Shown here one piece after another: positions 44,106-53,207 of a stretch of DNA of 64,000 nt (the first letter of the stretch is position 1; each line of letters opens with the position of its first letter). Source of the DNA: Hydrogenophilales bacterium. Lineage in GTDB: Bacteria > Pseudomonadota > Gammaproteobacteria > Burkholderiales > Thiobacillaceae. The position numbers and the translations under genes were made by a program. The stretch is from NCBI GenBank assembly GCA_016719465.1, contig JADJYY010000017.1, forward strand, positions 14,077-78,076, written 5' to 3'. The notes beneath the pieces are model-generated. The model had not been told where the DNA came from, made no database searches, and worked only from the letters and a program-made list of their open reading frames with translations.

Positions 44106-44762
44106 TCAACTCTCGTCATGGTCCGTTTTCGGCAGGCTGAACACGGGCAGGGTGAGATCCCAGGCGATGGCCGCCAGGCGCAGGCCGGCGATGGTCGCCA
44201 TGCCCAGCATGGCTGCCAGGGTGCGGTCGAGCAGGGTTTCCAGCAGCAGGTAAATCGTCACCCCGGCGATGGCGGCGGAGGCGTACATGCGGCCCCGGCG
44301 CAGGATGAGGGGAATCTCGGCGCACAACACATCCCGCAGCAGTCCGCCCGCCACGCCAGTGGCGGTGCCCATGATGACCACCACGATGCCGCCGTGCCCC
44401 AGGTTCTGGGCGATCTGGGCGCCGCTGATGGAGAACAGGGCCAGACCCAGGGCATCCGCATAGAGGATCAGGCGGTCGGGCGGATGGCGATAACGGGCGT
44501 AAATGATGGTCAGCAGGGCGGCGATCAGGCAGACATAGAGATAAGCCGGGTCGGAAATCCAGAACACCGTCCGGTCCAGAAGCAAGTCCCGCAGGGTACC
44601 GCCGCCCACCGCCGTGACCGTGGCGATCACCACCACCCCGATCAGGTCCAGGCTACGGCGCCCGGCCGCCAGCGCCCCGCTGATGGCGAACACCGCCACC
44701 CCCAGCAGTTCGATGGCGTGGAGCAGGAGGGGAAGCGCCTGGGGCGGTGGAGGCAGGATCAA
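44106..44762 (-). CDS. TRIC-family (UPF0126) membrane channel protein
   Basis: A 218-residue membrane protein built from two homologous three-helix units, each with the family motif: GVAVFAISGALAAGRRSLDL and TVTAVGGGTLRDLLLDR in the first, LALFSISGAQIAQNLG and GTATGVAGGLLRDVLC in the second. This is the TRIC/YadS family of trimeric cation channels. A TTG at 44762 is the first plausible start (LILPPPPQALPLLLHAIEL); the frame is open further upstream into the hydantoinase gene but is not membrane-like. It lies about 65 bases downstream of the hydantoinase stop. Confidence 0.82.
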   Translation of the reverse strand: MILPPPPQALPLLLHAIELLGVAVFAISGALAAGRRSLDLIGVVVIATVTAVGGGTLRDLLLDRTVFWISDPAYLYVCLIAALLTIIYARYRHPPDRLILYADALGLALFSISGAQIAQNLGHGGIVVVIMGTATGVAGGLLRDVLCAEIPLILRRGRMYASAAIAGVTIYLLLETLLDRTLAAMLGMATIAGLRLAAIAWDLTLPVFSLPKTDHDES

Positions 44763-44826
44763 GGCGGGAGGTGTGTGTGGGTGGGTCCAGGGAGGGTTCA
44801 ACTGTAGCCCAGTTCGCCAGCGGACA

Positions 44827-47800
44827 TCAGCCGGTCGGAGACTGCTTGTCTCCGGGTCGCGGTGGGCCGAATCCGCCGCCCCCCGGCGTTTCGAGGACGA
44901 AGATATCGCCCGTGTCCAGACGGAACTCGGCGATTCCCGGCAGCGGTTCCGTGCTTCCGTCGGTCCGCTCGATGGCCTGCCGGCCCGGCAGGCCGGGGCC
45001 GCCGCCTTCCAGGCCGAAGGCGGGAACGCGCCGGCGCAAGGCCAGCAGGTTGCCATCCATGGGGGCGAGAAAAAGGATGCGGCGCACGACCCCGTCGCCG
45101 CCTCCATGCCTGCCCTGGCCGCCGGAACCGCGCCGGATGGCGAAGCGCTCCACCCGCACGGGGAAATTCGCTTCCAGGACTTCCACGTCGGTCAGGCGCG
45201 AGTTGGTCATGTGGCAGTGCACCGCCGAGGCGCCGGCGAAGCCGGGTCCGGCCCCGGTGCCGCCGCACACCGTCTCGTAATACTGGTGGCGGTGATCGCC
45301 GAAGCTGAAGTTGTTCATGGTGCCCTGGCTGGCGGCCAACTTGCCCAGGGCGCCATAGAGAGCGTCGACGATGTTCTGGGAGGTTTCCACGTTGCCGGCC
45401 ACCACGGCGGCGGGATAGGCCGGATTCAGCAGGCAGCCGGCCGGCAGGCGGATATCCAGGGGACGCAGCACGCCGGCGTTGAGGGGGATGTCCTCCATCG
45501 GGTAGTCGTCGCTTTGCGACCCTCGACGCTCCCTCCCCCGCCCGCGGGAGAGGGGTTGGGGGTGAGGGGGGCAGCGGGGGAACCGCTGCCGATCAGCGTG
45601 CGAAAGACATAGAGCACGGCGGAATGGGCGATGCTGGCGGGGGCGTTGAGATTGCCTCCCTGCTGGGGACTGGTGCCGGCGAAGTCGATGACGGCGCGGC
45701 CGGCGCCGTGATCGATGCGCACCGCGACCCGGATGCTGGAACCCTCGTCCAGGGCCAGTTCGAACGATCCGTCGCGCAGCCCCGCCAGCAAACGCTTCAC
45801 GGCGGTTTCCGCGTTGTCCTGCACGAAGCCCATATAAGCCAGCACCGCCGGCGCTCCGGTCTCTTCCTCCAGTTGCCGCAGCAGGCGCCGGCCCAGGGCA
45901 TTGGCCGCGAGCTGGGCTTGCAGATCGGCGATGTTCTGGTCCGGGTTGCGGGCCGGATGGGGGTTGGCGGCCAGCCAGGCGCGGACCTCCGCTTCCAGGA
46001 AGCGGCCATCCCCCATGATCGGCATGCCGTCGGAACGACAGCCCTCCTCGTCGATATGCCGGCTGCGGGCGGGCATGGAACCGGGGCTGATGCCGCCCAC
46101 GTCGGCATGGTGGGCCCGGGAGGCGACGAAATAGCGCAAGGTCCGCCCCTCGGGATCGAAGATGGGGGAGACCACGGTGATGTCGGGCAGGTGGGTGCCG
46201 CCGGCATAGGGCGAGTTGATCAGGTAGGCGCCGTCGGGGCGCATGGACCCCGTGGCGCCAGGCGAGCCTTCTCCCCGGTCCGCCGAGGAGGGGGGAAACG
46301 CGCGCAGGATGGCGCGCACCGAATCCCCCATGCTGCCCAGGTGCACCGGGATATGGGGGGCGTTGGCGATGAGGTCGCCCCGGGCGTCGAACAGGGCGCA
46401 GGAGAAGTCCAGGCGCTCGCGGATGTTGACCGAGCGGGCGGTGTTCCGCAGGGCGCGGCCCATGTCCTCGGCGATGCTCATGAAGCGGCGGTTGAACAGG
46501 CTGAGCCAGGCGGGGTCGGGCCGGGAAGCGTCGGGGCGGCGGTGGGCGATCCGACCGGCGCTCAGGAGCAGGTCGCCGCGCGCCGTCATTTCCAGTTCCC
46601 AGCCGGGTTCCAGCACCAGGGTGGAACCGGCTTCCACGATCAGGGCCGGGCCCCGCAGGCGCTGGCCGGGAGCCATCGCCTCGCGACGGTACAGGGGTGT
46701 TTCGAGCCATTGCCCGGCGAGGAACACCTCGCGCCGGGCGAAAGCGGTGGCCGGCGTGGCGGGCAGGCCCGCCAGCCCCCGGGGTTCGCCGCCGCCCTCG
46801 ACGGTCTCCGTCTCCAGGGCGGCGCAGACCAGGGCGCGGCCGGGATCGGCGAAGCCGAAACGCAGGCGGTGCTGCTCGTGGAAGGCGTTCGTCATGGTCG
46901 CCAGATCGGCCAGGGGGATGGCCAGGAGCGTGTCGGAACCCTGGTAGCGCAAAAGGGCGCGGGTTTCTCCCTGCCCCGGAGGGGGAGGGAACTCCCTTTG
47001 CCATATGGAAACGATATTTTTTGAACTTGCTCCTTCACCCCCCGCCCCTCCCCCGGAGGGGGAGGGGAGTACCTGCTCCACCGCCACTTGCCTGAGTGTC
47101 CGCCGCTCCGCCAGCCCGATCCCGTAGGCAGACAGGACGGACGCGAACGGCGAGATCAGCACCCTGCCGATACCCAGCCGTCCGGCCACGGCGCAGGCGT
47201 GCTGGCCGCCGGCGCCGCCGAAACTTACCAGGGTGAACTCCACCGGGTTCACGCCCCGGGCCAGGGTGATGTGGCGGATGGCGTCGGCCATGTGCTCCAC
47301 GGCGACGTCCAGAAAGCCCGCCGCCAGGCGCTCCGGGGTGTAGTCCAGGCCCAGGGTTTCGTTGACCCGCGCCGTCATGGCCTGGAAACCCGCCCGCGCC
47401 GCGTCCAGGTCCAGGGATTGGTCGCCGTCAGGCCCGAACACCGCCGGGAAACAGTCCGCCTGAATGCGCCCCAGCAGCAGGTTGGCGTCGGTGACCGCGA
47501 GGGGGCCGCCACGTCGATAGCAGGCCGGTCCCGGCAGGCTGCCGGCGGATTCCGGGCCGGCCAGCAGGCGCTGGCCGTCGAAACGGAGCACGGACCCGCC
47601 ACCGGCCGCCACGGTGTGCACGCCCAGCATGGGCACCCGGATGCGGTGGCCGGCGATGCGGGTATCCAGCGCGCGCTCGAATTCGCCGGCATAAAGGGAT
47701 GCGTCGGTGGACGTGCCGCCCATGTCGAAGCCGATGAGCTTGTGGAAGCCGGCGGCCCGGCCCGCCTTGGCCATGCCCATGAGGCCGCCGGCCGGCCCGG

Positions 47801-48569
47801 ACAGCACGCTGTCCTTGCCCCTGAAGTCTTCGGCGTCGGTGAGGCCGCCATGGGATTGCATGAATTCCAGCCGGGTGCCGGCGGGCAGGGCCTCCGCCAC
47901 CTGGGTCACGTAGCGGCGCACCGGCGGCGACAGGGTGGCGTCCAGCACCGCTGTCTCCGCCCGGGGAACGAACTTGATCAGGGGGCTGGCCTGGTGGGAC
48001 AGGCTGACCTGGGTGAAGCCCGCCTCCCGCGCGATCTCCGCCGCCGCCAGTTCGTGGGCCGGATTCTTCCAGGCATGCAGGAAGGCGATGGCGCAGGCTT
48101 TCAGACCTTCCGCCCGGGCTTGCGCCAGGCTCGCGCGCAGACGCTCAGCGTCCAGGGTCCGGAGCACGGCGCCATCGGCGCACACCCGCTCCCGGGCCTC
48201 CACCACCCGGGCGTGGAGCGGCGCCGGCTTGCGGATGTCCAGGGCGAAGATGTCGGGACGGGCCTGGTCGCCGATCTCCAGGACATCGGCGAAGCCCTCG
48301 GTGATGACCAGCAGGGTGGGTTCGCCGCCGTGGGTGAGCAGGGCATTGGTGCCCACCGTGGTACCCATCTTCACGGCGGCGATGGCGCCGGGGGGGATGG
48401 CTTCGCCGGGTTCCAGGCCGAGGACGGAGCGGATGCCGGCGATGGCCGCGTCTTGGTAGGCGCCAGGGTTCTCCGACAGCAGCTTGTTCTGGATCAGTCG
48501 CCCGTCGGGTGCCCGCGCGACGATGTCGGTGAAGGTGCCGCCCCGGTCGATCCAGAATTCCCAGGCCAT
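44827..48569 (-). CDS. Fused hydantoinase A/B (5-oxoprolinase-like), interrupted by repeat insertions
   Basis: A large ATP-dependent hydrolase with HyuA (WIDRGGTFTDIVARAPDG; FDMGGTSTDASLY; SFGGAGGQHACAV) and HyuB (FNRRFMSIAEDMGRALRNTA; SPYAGGTHLPDITVV) halves fused, as in cofactor-free 5-oxoprolinases that open 5-oxoproline or hydantoins. Two palindromic repeats interrupt it. At 46968-47072 one is in frame and takes the place of a helical stretch of the family (EQVLPSPSGGG). At about 45523-45598 a second one shifts the frame; downstream YPMEDIPLNAGVLRPL continues in another frame to TGA at 44827. The second shift probably inactivates the gene unless it is an assembly artefact. Confidence 0.82.
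45523..45598. repeat. Family A repeat in the hydantoinase gene (frame-shifting)
   Basis: CTCCCTCCCCCGCCCGCGGGA and GAGGGGTTGGGGGTGAGGGGG are the same hairpin-plus-tail unit as in the SafE-like gene. Its length is not a multiple of three at this point, which breaks the frame between IGSG and YPMEDIPLNAG. Confidence 0.8.
46968..47072. repeat. Family A repeat pair in the hydantoinase gene (in frame)
   Basis: CCTGCCCCGGAGGGGGAGGG and CCCGCCCCTCCCCCGGAGGG form two inverted units about 50 bases apart. They encode the low-complexity EQVLPSPSGGGAGGEGASS and EFPPPPGQGET pieces of the protein. Confidence 0.78.
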
Positions 48570-48610
48570 GACCTACCTGACGTGGCGCTCAGAGCTCCCT
48601 CAGAGACCCC

Positions 48611-49450
48611 CTAGAGCCCCGACTCCTCGAGCATCTCCTTGGCGTCTTTGGACAATTCCTCCAGCTGATCCTGGTCGAGCATGAGATGGGCGAGCACGCT
48701 CGGGCCATGCTTTTCCCATTCCACATTGCCGGACAGGCGCGAGTAGAAGCTTTCGATGTATTCCGCCAGTTGCCCCACGGCCACCAGGTTGATGGCCTCG
48801 GACCCCAGGTTGGAGTGATAGATGCCGGCATCGTGATGCTGGCCGATGGCTTCCCGGATGTGGTCGGGCAGTTGCCAGCCCTTGGCCAGCAGGCCGCCCA
48901 CCACGGCGTGGTTGGTGCCGTGCCGTCCGTCCTCGATTTCGGTGAAGCTGGCCGTCAGTTCCGAATTGGCGAGCTTGAGTGTGTCCCGATAGTCGCTGAA
49001 ACGCCGCATCAGCAGGGGGATGCCGGCATCGCGAAACAGGCCGAAGAGATGGGCATCCTCCTTGGGCACGCACCCCAGGGTCTGGGCCAGGTAGGCGGAT
49101 ACCAGGGCGGTGCGGGCGGCCTCGTCCCAGAATCTGTCCAGGCCCTGGGTGGGCACCGCGTTGCGCAGGGACAGGCTCATGACCAGGGCGCCGATGTTCT
49201 TCATGCCCAGCATGGAGACGGCGTGGTCGATGGAACTCACCTGCCGGCGCAAGCCGAAGAACGGGGAGTTGATGGTCTTCAGCACGGCGGCGGCCAGGCC
49301 CACGTCGGTGGAAACCAGTTGGGCGATGCGGCGCAGGTTGGGTTCGGCCTTGGCGCGTTCTTCCAGTACCGCGTTGACGATGGCGGGGCGGGGCGGGATC
49401 GCCACGCTGGCGATGATCTTTTCGGCTTCCGCCGTGGTCAGGTTGGCCAT
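48611..49450 (-). CDS. HDOD domain signalling protein
   Basis: A 279-residue HDOD protein. The region VLKTINSPFFGLRRQVSSID and HAVSMLGMKNIGALVMSLSL are the HDOD signature, with the later QHHDAGIY showing a partial HD-like motif. HDOD proteins are phosphohydrolase-fold scaffolds in cyclic-di-GMP and stress signalling, often without catalytic activity. There is no receiver or GGDEF domain attached. The gene lies between the hydantoinase and dapD genes with gaps of about 40 and 90 bases. Confidence 0.87.
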   Translation of the reverse strand: MANLTTAEAEKIIASVAIPPRPAIVNAVLEERAKAEPNLRRIAQLVSTDVGLAAAVLKTINSPFFGLRRQVSSIDHAVSMLGMKNIGALVMSLSLRNAVPTQGLDRFWDEAARTALVSAYLAQTLGCVPKEDAHLFGLFRDAGIPLLMRRFSDYRDTLKLANSELTASFTEIEDGRHGTNHAVVGGLLAKGWQLPDHIREAIGQHHDAGIYHSNLGSEAINLVAVGQLAEYIESFYSRLSGNVEWEKHGPSVLAHLMLDQDQLEELSKDAKEMLEESGL

Positions 49451-49543
49451 GATCTTTTCAGGCTGGGTGGGGGGGATGGAGAAGGTCCGGGATGACGCGC
49501 CGCGAACCTTCCGCCTTGCCTTAACGGCCAGTCTCCGCCGGAC

Positions 49544-50368
49544 TTAAATGCCGCGCAGCAACTCGTTGATGCCCACCTTGGACAGGGTCTTGGCATCCAC
49601 CTTCTTGACGATCACGGCGCAATACAGGCTGTACTTGCCGTCGGCGGAGGGCAGGTTGCCGCTCACCACCACGGAGCCGGCGGGCACGCGGCCGTAGAAG
49701 ACCTCGCCGGTCTCCCGGTCGTAGATCTTGGTGGACTGGCCGATGTAGACGCCCATGGAGATGACGCAGTTGTCTTCCACCACCACGCCTTCCACCACTT
49801 CGGAACGGGCGCCGACGAAGCAGTTGTCGCCGATGATGGTGGGGCCGGCCTGGACCGGCTCCAGCACGCCGCCGATGCCGACGCCGCCGGACAGGTGCAC
49901 GTTCTTGCCGATCTGGGCGCAGGAACCGACCGTGGCCCAGGTATCCACCATGGTGCCCTCATCCACATAGGCGCCGATGTTCACGTAGGAGGGCATCAGC
50001 ACCACGTTGCGGGCGATGTAGGAGCCCTTGCGCGCGGCGGCGGGAGGCACCACGCGGAAGCCGCCCTCGCGGAAGTCGCGGCTGTTGTAGTCGGCGAACT
50101 TGGAGGGCACCTTGTCGTAGTAGTTGGTGAAGCCGCCCTTGATGAAGAAGTTGTCCTCCATGCGGAAGGACAGCAACACGGCCTTCTTGATCCACTGGTG
50201 GGTGATCCAGTTCTGCCCATCGGTGCGCTCCGCGACGCGCAACTGGCCCATATCCAGCAGGTCGATGACGGCCATGACGGCATCCTTGACCTTGGGCTCC
50301 ACGTTGCGGGGAGTGATGTCGGCGCGGCGTTCGAAGGCTTCTTCGATGATAGGCTGGAGTTCGTGCAT
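49544..50368 (-). CDS. dapD: Tetrahydrodipicolinate N-succinyltransferase
   Basis: A 274-residue left-handed beta-helix acyltransferase for the succinylase branch of lysine and diaminopimelate synthesis. The hexapeptide repeats (NIGAYVDEGTMVDTWATVGS, then CAQIGKNVHLSGGVGIGGVL) are typical and cover residues about 105-215. The C-terminal part (VDAKTLSKVGINELLRGI) is the conserved DapD end. It is next to dapC, the following enzyme of the pathway. Confidence 0.96.
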   Translation of the reverse strand: MHELQPIIEEAFERRADITPRNVEPKVKDAVMAVIDLLDMGQLRVAERTDGQNWITHQWIKKAVLLSFRMEDNFFIKGGFTNYYDKVPSKFADYNSRDFREGGFRVVPPAAARKGSYIARNVVLMPSYVNIGAYVDEGTMVDTWATVGSCAQIGKNVHLSGGVGIGGVLEPVQAGPTIIGDNCFVGARSEVVEGVVVEDNCVISMGVYIGQSTKIYDRETGEVFYGRVPAGSVVVSGNLPSADGKYSLYCAVIVKKVDAKTLSKVGINELLRGI

Positions 50369-50424
50369 GGCTTTTCCTTCAATGGGTTAATGGTTGGAAT
50401 TAATAACAAACATCAATATTGACC

Positions 50425-50560
50425 AGGGTGTTCCCCCCTTTGTAAAGGGGGGCAGGGGGGGATTTTCAGCGGCTTGGCTTGGGAGAAGAGCGGGAAAGGC
50501 GGGAAGGGCGGAAATCCCCACCAGCCCCTCTTTTGCAAAGGGGGGAGTGGCGAGGTGGTT
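50425..50560. repeat. Paired palindromic repeats (family B) between dapD and dapC
   Basis: CCCCCCTTTGTAAAGGGGGG with a GGGGGGGATTTTC tail (50431-50466) and a matching GGAAATCCCC ... CCCCTCTTTTGCAAAGGGGG unit (50513-50545) face each other about 45 bases apart. The layout is the same as at 33.2 and 36.6 kb. Confidence 0.75.
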
Positions 50561-50571
50561 GGCCTCCGGTT

Positions 50572-51762
50572 TCACCGAACCGAAACCGCGAACTCGGCGA
50601 TTCGCCCCGCGGCCTCCACGCAGGCTTCCAGACCATCCACCAGGGCGATGCGGATGAAGCCCCGGCCGGGATTCACGCCTTTCGCTTCCCGGGCGAGGAA
50701 GCTGCCGGGCAGGACGGTGACGTGTTGCGTCCTGTAGAGCTCGCGGGCGAATTCGGCATCGTCGCCCGGTGTTTTCGCCCAGAGGTAAAAGGCGGCATCC
50801 GGGGCATCGAAGGCCAGCACGTCCTTGAGCGGGGGCATGACGGCGGCGAATTTCTCCCGGTACTGGCGCCGGTTTTCCCGCACATGGTCCTCGTCGCGCC
50901 AGGCGGCGGCGGAAGCGGCCTGGACCGCCGGGTTCATGGCGGAACCGTGATAGGTGCGGTAGAGCAGGAACTGGCGGATCAGCTCCGCGTCGCCGGCCAC
51001 GAAGCCGGAACGCAGGCCGGGCACGTTGGAACGTTTGGACAGGCTGTTGAACACCACCAGCCGTTCCTGTCCGCGCCCGAGCTGCCTGGCGGCGGTCAGT
51101 GCGCCCAGGGGCGGATGCTCCTCGTCGAAGTAGATCTCCGAATAGCATTCGTCGGCGGCGATGACGAAGCCATGCCGGTCGGCCAGGTCGAACACCTCGC
51201 GCCAGTCGTCCAGTTCCATCACCTTGCCGGTGGGATTGCCGGGGGAGCAGACGTAGATCAGATGGGTGTCCGCCCACAGGTCTTCCGGCACGCAAGCGAA
51301 CTCCATGCGAAAACCGTTTTCCGGCAGGGTGTTGAGGAAGTAGGGTTTGGCCCCGGCCAGCAGGGCGGCGCCTTCGTATATCTGGTAGAAGGGATTGGGC
51401 GATACCACCCGCTTCACGTGCCGGGTGGGGTCGATGATGGCCTGGGCGAAGGCGAACAGGGCTTCCCGGCTGCCGTTCACCGGCAGGATCTGGCTGGCCG
51501 GATCCAGGTCCACGCCGTAGCGCATGCGGCACCAGTCGGCGATGGAACGGCGCAGGTCGTCGGAGCCCTGGGTGACGGGATAATTGGCCAGGCCCTGGAG
51601 ATTCGCGGTCAGGGCTTCCTTGATGAAGGCCGGCGTTGCATGCTTGGGCTCGCCGATGGAAAGATTGATGGCGGAAAGCGCCGGGTTGGGAACCACCCCG
51701 GCGAACAGTTCGCGCAGTTTCTGGAACGGGTAGGACTGGAGTTGGTTGAGGCGCGGGTTCAC
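50572..51762 (-). CDS. dapC: N-succinyldiaminopimelate aminotransferase
   Basis: A 396-residue fold-type I aminotransferase of the DapC group. NLSIGEPKHATPAFIKEAL and LANYPVTQGSDDLRRSI are the N-terminal and substrate parts, YVCSPGNPTGKVMELDDW and AADECYSEIYFDEE flank the PLP site, and the PLP lysine is in FNSLSKRSNVPGLRSGF. It converts N-succinyl-2-amino-6-ketopimelate. The GTG at 51762 is used (MNPRLNQLQSYPFQKL). It lies about 200 bases upstream of dapD on the same strand, with the repeat pair between. Confidence 0.93.
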   Translation of the reverse strand: MNPRLNQLQSYPFQKLRELFAGVVPNPALSAINLSIGEPKHATPAFIKEALTANLQGLANYPVTQGSDDLRRSIADWCRMRYGVDLDPASQILPVNGSREALFAFAQAIIDPTRHVKRVVSPNPFYQIYEGAALLAGAKPYFLNTLPENGFRMEFACVPEDLWADTHLIYVCSPGNPTGKVMELDDWREVFDLADRHGFVIAADECYSEIYFDEEHPPLGALTAARQLGRGQERLVVFNSLSKRSNVPGLRSGFVAGDAELIRQFLLYRTYHGSAMNPAVQAASAAAWRDEDHVRENRRQYREKFAAVMPPLKDVLAFDAPDAAFYLWAKTPGDDAEFARELYRTQHVTVLPGSFLAREAKGVNPGRGFIRIALVDGLEACVEAAGRIAEFAVSVR

Positions 51763-51798
51763 AGCGCGATGTGCGGATAAACGAAAGACACGGATTAT

Positions 51799-52707
51799 AT
51801 GCCGAGCCCCCATTCAACGGCTTTGTCGAGGCGCGCCACCCTCGCCCCCGCCTTTGCCCCGCTGAGCCTGATGGTGGCCGCCACCACCTGGGGCCTGGTC
51901 TGGTATCCCTTCCGCCTCCTGGAAACGGCGGGCCTGTCGGGCAGCGTCGCGTCCCTGCTGACCTACGCCATCGGCATCGTTCCCCTCCTGTTCCTGGCCT
52001 GGGGCCGGGCCTGGCCGGGCCGCGGTCAGCTGGGCTGGCTGCTGGCCGTGGCCCTGACCTCCGGCTGGACCAACCTTTCCTACGTGCTGGCGGTGATCCA
52101 TGGCGAGGTCATGCGGGTCATGCTGCTGTTCTATCTGGCGCCCTTGTGGACCGTGGTATTCGCCCGCCTGATCCTGGGCGAGCGGGCCGGCGGCGCCGGC
52201 CTGGTGGTGATCGGCCTGTCCCTGGCGGGCGCCATGGTCATGCTCTACCGGGGCGGCGGCCCGCCCTTGCCGGCCAGCAACGCGGAATGGCTCGGCCTGT
52301 CCTCCGGCATCGGTTTCGCCCTGTCCAACGTCCTCACCCGCAAGACGCGGGAGATTCCCATCGAGACCCGTTCCCTCTGGGTGTTTTTCGGCGTCGCCGG
52401 CATCGCGGCGGTCTTCGCCTCCGCCGAGCCCGGCGCCCTCGACACCGTCGTCGCCGTGGCGGCGCCGACCTGGCTCCTGGTGGCGGGCATCACCCTGGCC
52501 CTGATGCTGGCCACCTTCACCGTGCAATACGGCCTCGCCCACGTCCCCGCCAATCGCGCCGTGGTCATCCTGCTGTCCGAGCTGGTGGTGGCCGCCCTTT
52601 CCAGCCGCTGGCTGGCCGGCGAGATCATGGATGCCCGGGAGTGGATCGGCGGCGCCATGATCGTGGCGGCCACCCTGTTTTCCATGCGCCTGGGCAGGCA
52701 TGGCTGA
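51799..52707 (+). CDS. EamA/DMT-family transporter
   Basis: A 302-residue membrane protein with ten transmembrane segments in two EamA repeats (LMVAATTWGLVWYPFRLLET; the second repeat around GLSSGIGFALSNVLTRK and WVFFGVAGIAAVFA). DMT transporters export metabolites such as amino acids, but the substrate cannot be told. It is divergent from dapC (about 37 bases between starts) and overlaps the next gene by eight bases. Confidence 0.9.
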   Translation: MPSPHSTALSRRATLAPAFAPLSLMVAATTWGLVWYPFRLLETAGLSGSVASLLTYAIGIVPLLFLAWGRAWPGRGQLGWLLAVALTSGWTNLSYVLAVIHGEVMRVMLLFYLAPLWTVVFARLILGERAGGAGLVVIGLSLAGAMVMLYRGGGPPLPASNAEWLGLSSGIGFALSNVLTRKTREIPIETRSLWVFFGVAGIAAVFASAEPGALDTVVAVAAPTWLLVAGITLALMLATFTVQYGLAHVPANRAVVILLSELVVAALSSRWLAGEIMDAREWIGGAMIVAATLFSMRLGRHG

Positions 52708-53071
52708 GCGATTCTCCCTCCTGCACGCCTCCCTCCTGGTCGCCGACCTGGCCCGCGCCCGCGCCTTCTACGAGGGCGTCCTGGGCCTCGTTCCCAGTCC
52801 CGCGCGGCCGGCCATGAGCTTCGACGGCGTCTGGTACGACCTGGGCCGGGGCCAGATCCATCTCATCAATCTTCCCAATCCGGACCCGGTGGCGGGCCGT
52901 CCCGAGCATGGCGGCCGGGACCGGCACACGGCCCTGGGCGTGTCGGACTGGGGAGCGCTCAAGGCCCGGCTGGATGCGGCGGCGGTGCCCTACAGCCTCA
53001 GCCGGTCCGGGCGCCGGGCCCTGTTCGTCCGGGATCCGGACGGCAACGCGCTGGAATTGATGGAGGCGTGA
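52700..53071 (+). CDS. VOC (glyoxalase-like) family protein
   Basis: A 123-residue single-unit VOC protein: LLHASLLVADLARARAFYEG, GLVPSPARPAMSF, then IHLINLPNPDP and VRDPDGNALELMEA, the usual beta-alpha-beta-beta-beta arrangement with the RDPDGN-LE ending. The His in LLHASLL and the Glu near the C terminus are the expected metal ligands. Substrate is unknown. It overlaps the EamA gene end by eight bases, which suggests co-expression. Confidence 0.88.
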   Translation: MAERFSLLHASLLVADLARARAFYEGVLGLVPSPARPAMSFDGVWYDLGRGQIHLINLPNPDPVAGRPEHGGRDRHTALGVSDWGALKARLDAAAVPYSLSRSGRRALFVRDPDGNALELMEA

Positions 53072-53207
53072 TCCACCGGGCGTTCGCCGTGGCGGGTGGC
53101 GCGGCGAACGGGCGTCGCGGCCGGGAAAGGTGTCGCCGAGGTTTCCATCACTGTCGCCGCCCTTTATCCTGCCGGGACTTTTGCCCGACTTCTCCTCCGG
53201 AGCGCCC

